From: Kumtagia sp044326205
GTDB taxonomy: Bacteria; Pseudomonadota; Alphaproteobacteria; Rhizobiales; Rhizobiaceae
Length of the DNA: 64,000 nucleotides
Assembly (NCBI RefSeq): GCF_044326205.1
Contig: NZ_JBIRCY010000029.1
Span: forward strand, 34,646 to 98,645
Reading direction: 5' to 3'
A model generated the notes under the pieces. The model did not search any database. It was not told the DNA's origin and saw only the letters and a list, made by a program, of their open reading frames with translations. The position numbers were made by a program, and so were the translations under genes. Below are positions 25,245-34,257 of the stretch, piece by piece; within the stretch, counting starts at the first letter, position 1; each line of letters opens with the position of its first letter.

Positions 25245-26414
25245 ATGGCGAATTCACCTGGCAAGAGCGGCGCGGCGCAGGGATCGGGCGATATCCGCCT
25301 GGTCAACGTGACCAAGCAGTTCGGCAATTCCTACGCGGTCAAGGATATCAACCTGACCATCCCGCACGGCTCCTATTGCTGCCTGCTCGGTCCGTCGGGC
25401 TGCGGCAAGACCACCATCCTGCGCATGATCGCCGGTCACGAGACACCGACTTCGGGCGAAATCTACATCGGCAGCGACATGGTGGTGGGAAAACCGCCGG
25501 TCGAGCGCGGCACGGCGATGATGTTCCAGAGCTACGCCCTGTTCCCGCATCTCACCATCCAGGACAACGTCGCCTTCTACCTGAAGATGCGCGGCGTCGG
25601 CAAGGAAGAGCGGCGGGCACGCGCACTGGAGATGCTGCAGCGGGTGCAGCTCGACCACCTGAAGGACCGCATGCCGGCGCAGCTTTCCGGCGGCCAGCAG
25701 CAGCGCGTGGCGCTCGCCCGCTCGCTGATCACCAACCCGAAGGTGCTGCTGCTCGACGAGCCGCTGTCGGCGCTGGACGAATTCCTGCGGCTCAGGATGC
25801 GCGGCGAGCTGAAGAGCCTGCAGAACGAACTCGGCATCACCTTCGTCCACGTCACCCATACCCAGCCGGAAGCCATTGCGCTGGCAGACATGGTTGTCGT
25901 CATGGATACGGGCCGCATCGACCAGGCCGACACGGCCAACGTCATCTTCGACAAGCCGGCGACGCCCTATGTGGCGCGCTTCATGGGCGGCCAGAACGTG
26001 CTGACCGGATCGGTGGTCGAGGGTGGCTCGCCCGGCACGATCCGCTTGAAGTCGGCCGACGGTTCGCAATTCGAGACGCCCGCGACAGGCGGCAAGCCGA
26101 CTTCGCCGCTGTCGGTCGCCGTGCGGCGCGACCGTGTCGCGTTGCGCAAGCGAAACGGTGATGCCGCATCGAACGCCGTCAACTCGGTCTGGGGCGTGGT
26201 CTCGGCCACCGAGTACCAGGGCAGCTACGTCAAGGTGACGCTGGATGTGGGCGGCCAGGTGTTCGTCGCCAATGTCTCGGACCGCGACTATTTCGCCGAG
26301 CCGGTGGAGCGCGGCGACCCGGTCGTGGCGAGCTGGAAGACCGAGGACGTCCACATCCTGGGTAAGGTCGACACCGGCGCGGCCGGCGATCCCTACCTGG
26401 ATGCCGGGCATTAA
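25245..26414 (+). CDS. ABC transporter ATP-binding protein, PotA-like
   Basis: A 389-residue ATPase energising the preceding permeases. Walker A GPSGCGKTT lies near residue 48, Q-loop MMFQSYALFPH, signature LSGGQQQRVALARSL, Walker B VLLLDEPLSALD and switch His in VTHTQPEA. Residues after about 240 form the TOBE-type regulatory domain (GGQNVLTGSVVEGG, AVRRDRVALRKRN, STEYQGSYVKVTLD region), as in PotA and MalK relatives. It closes the transporter part of the operon. Confidence 0.93.
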   Translation: MANSPGKSGAAQGSGDIRLVNVTKQFGNSYAVKDINLTIPHGSYCCLLGPSGCGKTTILRMIAGHETPTSGEIYIGSDMVVGKPPVERGTAMMFQSYALFPHLTIQDNVAFYLKMRGVGKEERRARALEMLQRVQLDHLKDRMPAQLSGGQQQRVALARSLITNPKVLLLDEPLSALDEFLRLRMRGELKSLQNELGITFVHVTHTQPEAIALADMVVVMDTGRIDQADTANVIFDKPATPYVARFMGGQNVLTGSVVEGGSPGTIRLKSADGSQFETPATGGKPTSPLSVAVRRDRVALRKRNGDAASNAVNSVWGVVSATEYQGSYVKVTLDVGGQVFVANVSDRDYFAEPVERGDPVVASWKTEDVHILGKVDTGAAGDPYLDAGH

Positions 26415-26720
26415 CGAGCGCTCGCGGCGGGCTACCGCCGCGGCTTGAATAGGGAAGACCGGTCCCGATCGTCATGGCGATCCCGCCGGCTCCTGGACAG
26501 AAGGATCTTTGCCACCCGCGCGCGGGCGGGCGGGCATGCGGGGTCGTCGCCTCGCGTGGTGGAGTTTTTTGCGCGGCCGATGTGTTGAGGCGCTCGGGCG
26601 CGTGGAGATGCAAACGAAAACCGGTCCGGCGCCAGGCGGCGGACGAGACGCCGCGCGTGCGACGCACGGCGCGGGAAAGGCATTGCCGGCGACCCGGTCG
26701 CCGCGAACAGGGAGCAGCAC
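26415..26720. other. 306-base intergenic stretch before the amidase gene
   Basis: No gene is convincing here. A short GC-rich hairpin (GCGGCGG at 26424-26430 with CCGCCGC at 26435-26441) follows the ATPase stop but lacks a U-run. The remainder is GC-rich without clear promoter boxes. It may hold a second promoter for the catabolic genes. Confidence 0.45.
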
Positions 26721-28100
26721 GTGTCCGACATCGATAGCATCGCCAACCGCACCGCAGCCGGCATCGCGCTGGCCTACAGGAGCGGCGAGGCCGGTCCCGT
26801 GGCGGTGACCGAATGCCTGCTCGACCGTATCTCGAAGGCCAAGGCGGACAACATCTTCATAACCGTCACTCCCGACAGGGCACTCGACGAGGCGCGACGA
26901 GCCGAGGCGCGCTACCGCGACGGCAGTCCGCTGTCGGCGCTGGATGGCGTTCCGATCGCCTGGAAGGACATTTTCGACGTCGCCGGCGCGCCGACCACGG
27001 CGGGCTCTGCCCTGTTCCGCCATACGCCGGCCAAGACGGCCGACATGCCATGCGTGGCGAGCGTGGCGGCCGCCGGCATGATTTCGGTCGGAAAACTCAA
27101 CATGACCGAGTTCGCCTATTCGGGCCTCGGCCTCAATCCGCATTTCGGCACGGCGCTCAATCCCAACGACCGCGCCACGCCGCGCTCTCCCGGCGGTTCC
27201 TCCTCCGGTTCGGGTGCGGCGGTTGCGGCGCGCCTCGTGCCCTGCGCGGTCGGCTCCGATACGGGCGGATCGGTGCGCGTGCCGGCGTCCTTCAACGGTA
27301 CGGTCGGTTACAAGACCAGCACAGGCCGCATCGACAAGACCGGTCTGATCCCGCTGGCCACGACCTATGACACGATCGGTCCGCTGGCGCGTTCGGTCGA
27401 GGATTGCGTGTTGCTCGACATGTATCTGCGCGGCGAGGCGGTGTCGCCGGTGCGGCGCGGCGACCTGCGCTCGCTGACGCTGGTCGCGCCGACCAATATC
27501 GTCACCGACGATATCCAGCCGGCAGTTCTGGAAAATTATGAACGCTCCCTCGATGCATTGGCAAAGGCAGGAGCCACCATCCGCCGGCAGCGGGTCGAGG
27601 CGCTCGACCGAGTCATCGAGATGACCGCGCAATTCGGTACGCTGATCGCCGCCGAAGCCTATACCGAATACCAGGAGATCGCAGACGGCGAGCAGAGAAG
27701 CCGCATCGACCGCCGCGTGCTCTCCCGCATGCTCGGCGGCAAAAAAATGTCGGCGCGCGACGTGCTGTCGATCCAGCGCGGCCGCCAGCGTTTCATCCCG
27801 ATGGTGGAGGCGGAACTTGCAGGCGCGCTGCTGGCCATGCCGACAACGGTCATCACGGCGCCGGAGGTGGCACCGCTGGACGCCGACGACGATCTTTTCC
27901 ACAAGGTCAATCTCAGGGCGCTGCGCAACACGGCCGTGACCAATGTGCTCGACCTTTGCGGTGTCGCTCTGCCAAATGGCCGCGACAGCGGCGGTCTGCC
28001 GACCAGTTTCCTCGTCTCGGCGCCGCATGGCGACGACACGCGTCTTCTCGGCTGCGCGTTGGGGATCGAACGCGTGGTACGGGGAGCGGGCGGGATATGA
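26721..28100 (+). CDS. Amidase, amidase-signature family
   Basis: A 459-residue amidase-signature hydrolase. The Ser-cisSer-Lys triad is visible: Lys in IAWKDIFDVAG (about residue 79), the Gly/Ser-rich loop SPGGSSSGSGAAVAA, and the nucleophile Ser in GSDTGGSVRVPA. It hydrolyses an amide to acid and ammonia; relatives include allophanate and aryl-amide hydrolases. It starts at GTG 26721 with an AGGGAGC site. Its place between the transporter and the carbamoylase/hydantoinase genes suggests it releases nitrogen from a pathway intermediate; substrate not deducible. Confidence 0.88.
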   Translation: MSDIDSIANRTAAGIALAYRSGEAGPVAVTECLLDRISKAKADNIFITVTPDRALDEARRAEARYRDGSPLSALDGVPIAWKDIFDVAGAPTTAGSALFRHTPAKTADMPCVASVAAAGMISVGKLNMTEFAYSGLGLNPHFGTALNPNDRATPRSPGGSSSGSGAAVAARLVPCAVGSDTGGSVRVPASFNGTVGYKTSTGRIDKTGLIPLATTYDTIGPLARSVEDCVLLDMYLRGEAVSPVRRGDLRSLTLVAPTNIVTDDIQPAVLENYERSLDALAKAGATIRRQRVEALDRVIEMTAQFGTLIAAEAYTEYQEIADGEQRSRIDRRVLSRMLGGKKMSARDVLSIQRGRQRFIPMVEAELAGALLAMPTTVITAPEVAPLDADDDLFHKVNLRALRNTAVTNVLDLCGVALPNGRDSGGLPTSFLVSAPHGDDTRLLGCALGIERVVRGAGGI

Positions 28101-28122
28101 TTCACATCCGGGAGTCTTGGCT

Positions 28123-28518
28123 ATGACGGACAGCAAACCCAGGTCGGAAAAATTCGAGCGCGGGCTGAAAACGCGCCGCGCCGTTCTCGGCTCGGAGTAT
28201 GTCGACCGCTCGCTTGAACAGGCGGACGACTTCAACTGGCCCATGCAGCAGCTCACCACCGAATGGTGCTGGGACGAGATCTGGAACCGGCCTGGTATCG
28301 ACAGGCGCACGCGCTCAGTGCTCAATCTCGGCATGATCGCGGCCCTCAACCGTCCTCACGAACTGAAGCTTCATGTTCGCGGGGCGATCAACAACGGGCT
28401 GACCAAGGACGAACTGAAGGAGATTTTCCTGCAGATCGGCGTCTATTGCGGCGTGCCGGCCGCACTCGACAGCTTCCGCATCGCCAAGGAGGTTTTCAAG
28501 GAGATGGGGATTGACTGA
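28123..28518 (+). CDS. Carboxymuconolactone decarboxylase family protein
   Basis: A 131-residue protein of the CMD/PcaC family: helical, with RRAVLGSEYVDRSL, LNLGMIAALNRPHELKLHVRG and the EIFLQIGVYCGVPAALDSFRIA motif that ends the family fold. The peroxidase-type CxxC of AhpD is absent, so it is more like the decarboxylase branch. PcaC proper acts on 4-carboxymuconolactone, but the neighbourhood contains no aromatic pathway, so a different role is likely. The end overlaps the next gene by eight bases. Confidence 0.85.
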   Translation: MTDSKPRSEKFERGLKTRRAVLGSEYVDRSLEQADDFNWPMQQLTTEWCWDEIWNRPGIDRRTRSVLNLGMIAALNRPHELKLHVRGAINNGLTKDELKEIFLQIGVYCGVPAALDSFRIAKEVFKEMGID

Positions 28519-29425
28519 CGCCGCCTCCGATCCGGGGCCGATCGCCTTCATCGGCCTCGGCATGATGGGCCTACCGATGGCTTTGCGGCTGGTGGCGGCC
28601 GGCTTTTCCGTGCGCGGCAGCGATCTTTCAGAACAGGCGCTGGCGGCGTTCGTTGCGGCACACGGCATCGGCTGCGCATCGGCTCGAACGGCCGCGCAGG
28701 GGGCTTCGATCGTGATCACCATGCTGCCCAACGGGAGCATCGTCCGCGATGCTCTGCTTGGGCCGGGGGGCGCGGCGCTAGCTCTGGCCCCGGGCTCCCT
28801 GGTCATCGACATGAGTTCGTCGGCGCCCATGGAGACCCGGCAACTTGCCGAGGATTTGTCGGCAAGAGACGTCTTCCTCGTCGATGCTCCGGTCTCCGGT
28901 GGCGTCAAGCGCGCCGTGGCCGGCACGCTGGCGATTATGGCCGGCGGCGATCCGGCGCAGATCGAGCGCGCCCGGCCGCTGTTGTCCGCCATGGGCAGCA
29001 CCATCATCGCAACCGGCGCGGCCGGCTCGGGCCATGCCGTCAAGGCGCTCAACAACTACGTCTCCGCCGCCGGCCTTGTCGCCGCTTGCGAATCCGTTCT
29101 GATCGCCGAGAAATTCGGAGTCGACCCAAACGTGCTGGTCGACGTGCTCAACGTCTCGACCGGCAAGAACAATTCGACCGAACTCAAGTTGAAACCCTTC
29201 ATCCTGTCGGGCACGTTCGCTTCGGGATTCTCGATGGCGTTGATGGCGAAGGATTTGCGCACCGCGGCCGACCTGTCCGAACAACTCGGCATCGATGCGG
29301 AGGGCGCGCGAGATGCCGCCGCGCTCTGGGCGGAAGCCTCGGCCGCGCTCGGTAAGGCGGCCGACCACACCGAAATCCACCGCTTCGTCGCGGCGCGCGG
29401 CGGCAAGCCGGAAAAGGGAGGCTGA
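28511..29425 (+). CDS. 3-hydroxyisobutyrate dehydrogenase-like oxidoreductase
   Basis: A 304-residue NAD(P)-dependent beta-hydroxyacid dehydrogenase. The Rossmann motif IAFIGLGMMGLPMALRL is at the N-terminus. Also seen are the substrate loop VDAPVSGGVKRAVAGTLAIM and the catalytic Lys region GHAVKALNNYVSA, followed by KDLRTAADLSEQLG. The family includes 3-hydroxyisobutyrate, tartronate semialdehyde and beta-hydroxy acid enzymes; exact substrate is unknown. It starts at TTG 28511 inside the preceding gene (TTGACTGA), so translation is coupled. Confidence 0.87.
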   Translation: MTDAASDPGPIAFIGLGMMGLPMALRLVAAGFSVRGSDLSEQALAAFVAAHGIGCASARTAAQGASIVITMLPNGSIVRDALLGPGGAALALAPGSLVIDMSSSAPMETRQLAEDLSARDVFLVDAPVSGGVKRAVAGTLAIMAGGDPAQIERARPLLSAMGSTIIATGAAGSGHAVKALNNYVSAAGLVAACESVLIAEKFGVDPNVLVDVLNVSTGKNNSTELKLKPFILSGTFASGFSMALMAKDLRTAADLSEQLGIDAEGARDAAALWAEASAALGKAADHTEIHRFVAARGGKPEKGG

Positions 29426-29428
29426 CAG

Positions 29429-30367
29429 ATGGCACGCATCGTTCACGCGGCGGCGGCGCAGATGGGCCCGATCGCCAGGTCGGAAACCCGCAAGGATACG
29501 GTCAGGAGGCTGATCGCGCTGATGCGTGAGGCGAAAGGCAGAGGGGCCGAACTAGTCGTCTTCACCGAGCTTGCGCTCACCACCTTCTTCCCGCGCTGGC
29601 TGATCGAGGACGAGGCAGAGCTCGACTGTTTTTACGAGAAGGAGATGCCGGGGCCGGAAACCCAGCCGCTGTTCGACGAGGCGAAAAAGCTCGGGGTCGG
29701 CTTCTACCTGGGTTTCGCCGAACTGGTGGTCGAGGACGGCCGCAAGCGGCGCTTCAACACCGCGATCCTGGTCGATCGATCCGGCGCCATCATCGGCAAA
29801 TACCGGAAAGTGCACTTGCCGGGTTTTGCCGAGCCGCAGCCGCGCGACCACCAGCACCTGGAGAAGCGTTATTTCGAGCCGGGCAATCTCGGCTTCCAGG
29901 TCTGGCGCGGTTTTGGGGGCGTCATGGGCATGTGCATCTGCAACGACCGCCGCTGGCCCGAAACCTACCGCGTTATGGGCCTTCAGCAAGTCGAGATGGT
30001 CATGCTTGGCTACAACACGCCATACAACCACACGGGACATGCGGACATCGACAGCCTGACGCAATTTCACAATCATCTGTCCATGCAGGCGGGCGCCTAT
30101 CAGAACGCGACTTGGGTGATCGGCACGGCAAAATGCGGTGTGGAGGAGGGGTCGAACATGGTCGGCCAGAGCGCCATCATCGCGCCGTCGGGCGAGATCG
30201 TTGCGCAGGCGGTGTCGTTGGAGGACGAGATCATCACGGCGCGCTGCGACCTCGACCTCGGCAAACGTTACCGCGAGACCATCTTCAATTTTGCCAAGCA
30301 TCGCGAACCGGAAGCCTATAGGCTGATCGTCGAGCGCAAGGGGGCGGTTCCGCCGCCCGAAGAATGA
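29429..30367 (+). CDS. N-carbamoyl-D-amino acid hydrolase (D-carbamoylase)
   Basis: A 312-residue nitrilase-superfamily enzyme that cleaves N-carbamoyl-D-amino acids to D-amino acids, CO2 and ammonia. The Glu-Lys-Cys triad is present: Glu47 in FTELALTTFFPRW, Lys near residue 129 in GKYRKVHLPG, and Cys near 172 in CICNDRRWPE. The segments ALTTFFPRW, EKRYFEPGNLGF and SMQAGAYQNATW agree closely with the known D-carbamoylases of Agrobacterium type. It precedes the D-hydantoinase gene by 54 bases, giving the classic two-step hydantoin-to-D-amino-acid pathway. Confidence 0.93.
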   Translation: MARIVHAAAAQMGPIARSETRKDTVRRLIALMREAKGRGAELVVFTELALTTFFPRWLIEDEAELDCFYEKEMPGPETQPLFDEAKKLGVGFYLGFAELVVEDGRKRRFNTAILVDRSGAIIGKYRKVHLPGFAEPQPRDHQHLEKRYFEPGNLGFQVWRGFGGVMGMCICNDRRWPETYRVMGLQQVEMVMLGYNTPYNHTGHADIDSLTQFHNHLSMQAGAYQNATWVIGTAKCGVEEGSNMVGQSAIIAPSGEIVAQAVSLEDEIITARCDLDLGKRYRETIFNFAKHREPEAYRLIVERKGAVPPPEE

Positions 30368-30421
30368 GGCGCCGGGAAACAACGGGATCGGTCGCATGAC
30401 CACAGAAAGAGGAGAAGCTTG

Positions 30422-31879
30422 ATGTCGACAGTGATCAAGGGCGGAACGATCGTGGCCGCGGATCGCACCTATGAGGCGGATATCCTGATCGAGGGCGAGA
30501 CGATCTCGGCCATCGGCAAGGACCTGAAAGGCGACAAGACCGTCGACGCCGAGGGCGCCTACATCATGCCGGGCGGCATCGATCCGCACACCCATCTCGA
30601 AATGCCGTTCATGGGCACCACTGCCGCCGAAACCTGGGAAAGCGGCACTTTTGCGGCACTTTCGGGCGGCACCACGCTGGTGGTCGATTTCGTCATTCCG
30701 GGCGAGGCCGGCATGATCGCGGCGCTCGACGACTGGGAAGGCAAGGCGAAGCGACAGGCCTCTTCCGACTATTCGCTGCATATGTGCGTCAACGGCTGGT
30801 CGAAGAAACATTTCGACGAGATGCCGAAGGTAATCGAGCGCGGCATCAACACCTTCAAGCACTTCATGGCTTACAAGGGCGCGCTGATGGTGAACGACGA
30901 CGAGATGTTCGCCTCGTTCCAGCGCTGCGCGGCGCTTGGCGCGCTGCCGCTGGTGCATGCCGAGAATGGCGATATAGTCGCCGCGCTCCAGCAGAAATAT
31001 ATGAACGAGGGCAATACGGGGCCGGAGGCCCATGCTTATTCGCGGCCGCCCGAGGTCGAGGGCGAGGCGACCAACCGTGCCATCATGATCGCCGACGCTG
31101 CCGGCGTGCCCGTCTACATCGTGCACACTTCGTCCGAACAGGCGCATGAAGCCATCCGCCGCGCCCGCCAGAAGGGCATGCGCGTCTATGGCGAGCCGCT
31201 GATCCAGCATCTGACGCTCGACGAGACGGAATATTTCAACAAGCAGTGGGACTATGCCGCGCAGCGGGTGATGAGCCCGCCCTTCCGCGACAAGAGCCAC
31301 CAGGACTCGCTGTGGGCCGGCCTGGCTGCCGGCTCGCTGCAGGTGGTCGCCACCGACCATTGCGCCTTCACCACCGCGCAGAAGAGGACCGGTCTTGGAA
31401 ACTTCACGAAGATCCCGAACGGCACCGGCGGTCTCGAGGACCGGCTTTCGGTGCTGTGGACCAAGGGTGTCGAGACCGGCCGGCTGACGCAGAACGAGTT
31501 CGTCGCGGTGACCTCGACCAACATCGCTCGCATCCTCAACATCTACCCGCAGAAGGGCGCGATCCTGCCCGGCTCCGACGCCGACCTGGTGGTATGGGAC
31601 CCGAAACTGTCGAAGACGATTTCGGCCGCCAACCAGAAGTCGATCATCGACTACAACGTATTCGAGGGCTTCAAGGTGAACGGGCAGGCCCGCCACACGC
31701 TGTCGCGCGGCGAGGTGGTGTGGTCGTATGGCCAGAACTCGCAGCCAAAACCCGGCCGCGGCAAGCTGGTCAGGCGCAAGCCGTTCCCGGAGGTCAACCG
31801 CGCGCTGTCGCAGTGGAAGGAACTCACCGCGCCGCGCGCCGTCACGCGCTCGGCCGAGCACATGCCGATCGGTGTGTGA
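30422..31879 (+). CDS. D-hydantoinase / dihydropyrimidinase
   Basis: A 485-residue amidohydrolase of the dihydropyrimidinase family, opening hydantoin or dihydropyrimidine rings to N-carbamoyl acids with a binuclear zinc centre. Metal ligands are visible: HTH in GGIDPHTHLEMPF, the carboxylated Lys in FKHFMAYKGAL, His in LVHAENGD and IVHTSSEQAH, and Asp in VATDHCAF. The family C-terminal block with DADLVVWDP is complete. AGGAGAAG precedes the ATG at 30422. With the D-carbamoylase upstream it forms a complete D-hydantoinase process. Confidence 0.93.
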   Translation: MSTVIKGGTIVAADRTYEADILIEGETISAIGKDLKGDKTVDAEGAYIMPGGIDPHTHLEMPFMGTTAAETWESGTFAALSGGTTLVVDFVIPGEAGMIAALDDWEGKAKRQASSDYSLHMCVNGWSKKHFDEMPKVIERGINTFKHFMAYKGALMVNDDEMFASFQRCAALGALPLVHAENGDIVAALQQKYMNEGNTGPEAHAYSRPPEVEGEATNRAIMIADAAGVPVYIVHTSSEQAHEAIRRARQKGMRVYGEPLIQHLTLDETEYFNKQWDYAAQRVMSPPFRDKSHQDSLWAGLAAGSLQVVATDHCAFTTAQKRTGLGNFTKIPNGTGGLEDRLSVLWTKGVETGRLTQNEFVAVTSTNIARILNIYPQKGAILPGSDADLVVWDPKLSKTISAANQKSIIDYNVFEGFKVNGQARHTLSRGEVVWSYGQNSQPKPGRGKLVRRKPFPEVNRALSQWKELTAPRAVTRSAEHMPIGV

Positions 31880-31933
31880 TCTGTCTCGCGGGCGGCGACA
31901 GCCGTCCGCCGCCACGCCTGCACGGGAAATGAA

Positions 31934-32830
31934 ATGACCGGAACGATTCTGCTTACCGGCGCGGCCGGGCTCATCGGCCGTGCCGTGCACCGCACGCTCC
32001 GCGAGCGCGGCGATCATGTTATTGCGGTCGACCGCAGCGGAGGCGATGAGATCGTCGCTTGCGATCTCGGTGAGACCCACCGCCTCTACGACCTCGCCGC
32101 CAGCGCGACGGCGACAGTCCACTGCGGCGCGATTTCCGGGCCGATGGTGGCGCGGGACAATCCGTATCTGATCATCCAGTCCAATGTCGCCGGTACGGCG
32201 AATATCCTGGAACTGGCGCGGGTCCGGAAAATGCGGCGCGTCGTGACCTGTTCGTCGGTCAGCGCCTACGGCAATACGCCCGCCGGTCTTGACCTCGTGC
32301 CCGAGGACGTGCCGCTGAAGCCGACCAGCGTCTATGGGGCGAGCAAGGCGGCCGGCGAGCATTTGCTGGACGGCTATGCCCTTCAGCATGGCCTGGACGG
32401 CGTGAGCATTCGACCCGCCTGGGTCTATGGGCCGGGGCGCACCACCGACTGCGCGATCCGCACGATGATTTTGGACGCGCAAGCGGGCCGCAGCACGCAT
32501 TTCCCGTTCGGCCGCGATTTTTACCGACAATATGTTCATGTTGACGACGTCGCCACCGCGCTCGTACTTGCGCTCGACGCGGAAAAACTGCCGCGACGCA
32601 GCTATACGATCACAGGCGGCAGCTATGTCGTGCTCGCCGAGGTCGCGCGGACGATGAAGATGGTGCTGCCGCAGGCCGACATCACCATGGGTGCCGGCCG
32701 AGACCCGGTCGACGACGTGCAGGCGCGGTTCGACATTTCGGCAGCGAAACGCGACCTGGGATACAGCCCGAAGGTGCCGCTCGAAGAAGGTATCCGCGCC
32801 TATGCCGACTGGCTGGCGGCGCGGAACTGA
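31934..32830 (+). CDS. NAD-dependent epimerase/dehydratase family protein
   Basis: A 298-residue extended SDR protein. GAAGLIG forms the nucleotide-binding loop near residue 8, SSVSAYGN carries the catalytic Ser, and YGASK (about residue 134) the Tyr-Lys pair. RPAWVYGPGR and YVHVDDVATALVLAL are typical of sugar epimerases and related dehydrogenases. It is the last gene of the run and lies 54 bases after the hydantoinase gene. Whether it works on a sugar or a pathway intermediate is not clear. Confidence 0.85.
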   Translation: MTGTILLTGAAGLIGRAVHRTLRERGDHVIAVDRSGGDEIVACDLGETHRLYDLAASATATVHCGAISGPMVARDNPYLIIQSNVAGTANILELARVRKMRRVVTCSSVSAYGNTPAGLDLVPEDVPLKPTSVYGASKAAGEHLLDGYALQHGLDGVSIRPAWVYGPGRTTDCAIRTMILDAQAGRSTHFPFGRDFYRQYVHVDDVATALVLALDAEKLPRRSYTITGGSYVVLAEVARTMKMVLPQADITMGAGRDPVDDVQARFDISAAKRDLGYSPKVPLEEGIRAYADWLAARN

Positions 32831-32890
32831 TGTTCGCTCGGATGGCGGTCTACTTCATGAACACCGTCATCACTGACTATCGCTGTCCTT

Positions 32891-33478
32891 CTAATGCAAC
32901 TTCCATCGACGAATAATGTTGTATTTCGTAAGCCATAGCTCGCTGTGAACCAAAGCAAATTCGTCTATCTGCAAAGTGATAGGTTCAATGCTCCGCATCG
33001 GAACGAATTGCTCATTGTAGGGTAGTGTCAAATGTGGCCAGTATTCCTCGGGAATGGGGAAACGAAATTTCCGCAAATTGGTACCGAGGACATCGTAGAG
33101 TTTTTGAACCGGCCCTTCGTCCGCCACAAGCACCAGAGGATGGAGTAATGGTCGCCCCCTCTTGGGGACGCCTCGGAAGCTGCCCATCCGGCTGAAAGTC
33201 AGCTCAAACGGAGGGATGTCTACAGCGTTGGCGGCGAGTTCCGCTGCGAAAGCATCGGCACTACGCAGATGCTTTCGGTCGCTTACATGTGCGATTGAGG
33301 TGTGCAGCCTCAAAACCTTCAAGAGGCTGCCGGTCAGGCCAAGCTCCCTGGAAAATTTCCTGCTGAATTGGTCGATTGCTCGTGCCGTTTCATGACCGGG
33401 AAAAACCCCTATGAACAGCCGTTCCGGATATTTTGGGCGAGGTCTCCCTGCCATGAACTCGAACTCGGTCTGATACAT
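32891..33478 (-). CDS. 2H phosphoesterase, 2'-5' RNA ligase (ThpR/LigT) family
   Basis: A 195-residue protein with the two HxT motifs of the 2H superfamily: LHTSIAHV near residue 58 and PHLTLPYN near 148. Family members act as cyclic nucleotide phosphodiesterases or reversible 2'-5' RNA ligases on tRNA fragments or 2'-5' oligonucleotides. GGGAG precedes the ATG. The gene is visibly richer in A and T than the metabolic genes on both sides and stands alone on the minus strand, which suggests separate acquisition. The 150 bases upstream contain a tandem ATGAACAAA pair. Confidence 0.82.
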   Translation of the reverse strand: MYQTEFEFMAGRPRPKYPERLFIGVFPGHETARAIDQFSRKFSRELGLTGSLLKVLRLHTSIAHVSDRKHLRSADAFAAELAANAVDIPPFELTFSRMGSFRGVPKRGRPLLHPLVLVADEGPVQKLYDVLGTNLRKFRFPIPEEYWPHLTLPYNEQFVPMRSIEPITLQIDEFALVHSELWLTKYNIIRRWKLH

Positions 33479-33627
33479 TTTAAACTCCCTACTAACTAAG
33501 AACTCCTTACGCCCTCAACAAACATGAACAAATCATGAACAAACGAGCGAGTCAACAGTGATGATTCGGCGGTCGGCCGCGAACCCGGTTTGAAGGTGAA
33601 GGCCGAAATGGATGCCTGTCGGACGGC

Positions 33628-34038
33628 TTACACTTTCCGGAACCTGATCGGCTGCGCGCCTTCCCACAGCGCCAGTCGCCCGATTTCCGACAGACGGTCC
33701 AGTCCGGAGGTAAGCGTGATGAAATGGTTGCCGGCCAGTTGTCCCATCTTGGAGGCGAAATGCACACCGCCATAGGCAAGCAGGATCTCGGTCTCGGAAA
33801 TGCCGCCGGGATAGAGGAGAATCTGGCCAGGTGCCGGATAGCTCGTATGGTTCTCGTAGCCGACGCCGAAATCGGTGTCGCCCAGCGGTATCCATACGGC
33901 CTCGCCACTCCAGCGCACATGCACGACCTTGCCTTCGAAGGGCAGGCGGCTGGCGAAGGCGGCGCAGGTCTTCGGCGCCTTGCCGGTTTCAAGCCGTGCA
34001 TCGAAGATCATGCCTGGGATTTCGACGGTGAGCTGCAT
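33628..34038 (-). CDS. DUF3830 family, cyclophilin-like protein
   Basis: A 136-residue beta-rich protein matching the DUF3830 pattern: an N-terminal strand (MQLTVEIPGM), FDARLETGKAPKTCAAF, HVRWSGEAVWIPLGD, SYPAPGQILLYPGGISETEILLAYGG, and GNHFITL. The fold is related to cyclophilins but isomerase activity is not established. The start at 34038 has GGGAGGAAAAG just upstream; the longer frame to 34101 is less likely. It is divergent from the deacetylase gene, and genes of this family are often near hydantoin and ureide catabolism. Confidence 0.75.
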   Translation of the reverse strand: MQLTVEIPGMIFDARLETGKAPKTCAAFASRLPFEGKVVHVRWSGEAVWIPLGDTDFGVGYENHTSYPAPGQILLYPGGISETEILLAYGGVHFASKMGQLAGNHFITLTSGLDRLSEIGRLALWEGAQPIRFRKV

Positions 34039-34094
34039 TCTTTTCCTCCCTTCCGGATTGCGCCTGATGCCGCAAATCCGGCAATATGAATCCC

Positions 34095-34229
34095 GCATCA
34101 ATTGATGCGATCCTAATCTTAATCTTCAGCTTGTGGGGCTTAAGCCCTTATCAGGGATAAAGAATATTCTGGATTTTTCAATCAAGCCGTGATCCAATCC
34201 GCTGCGGAACGAGTGATCCAGTACGCTGC
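34095..34229. promoter_or_regulatory. Divergent control region with palindrome and direct repeats
   Basis: GCATCAATTGATGC (34095-34108) is a perfect 14-bp palindrome close to the DUF3830 gene. Two 17-base direct repeats, GTGATCCAATCCGCTGC (34189-34205) and GTGATCCAGTACGCTGC (34213-34229), differ at two positions and are spaced by 24 bases, about two helical turns. They are well placed to bind a regulator controlling the DUF3830 gene leftward and the deacetylase operon rightward. Confidence 0.55.
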
Positions 34230-34257
34230 CTGGGGCAGCCTTGATGGGAGAGTGGAG

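Noticed and set aside
29552..32539. 995-residue minus-strand open frame
   Set aside because: Antisense to D-carbamoylase, D-hydantoinase and epimerase genes; composition is typical of high-GC shadow frames.
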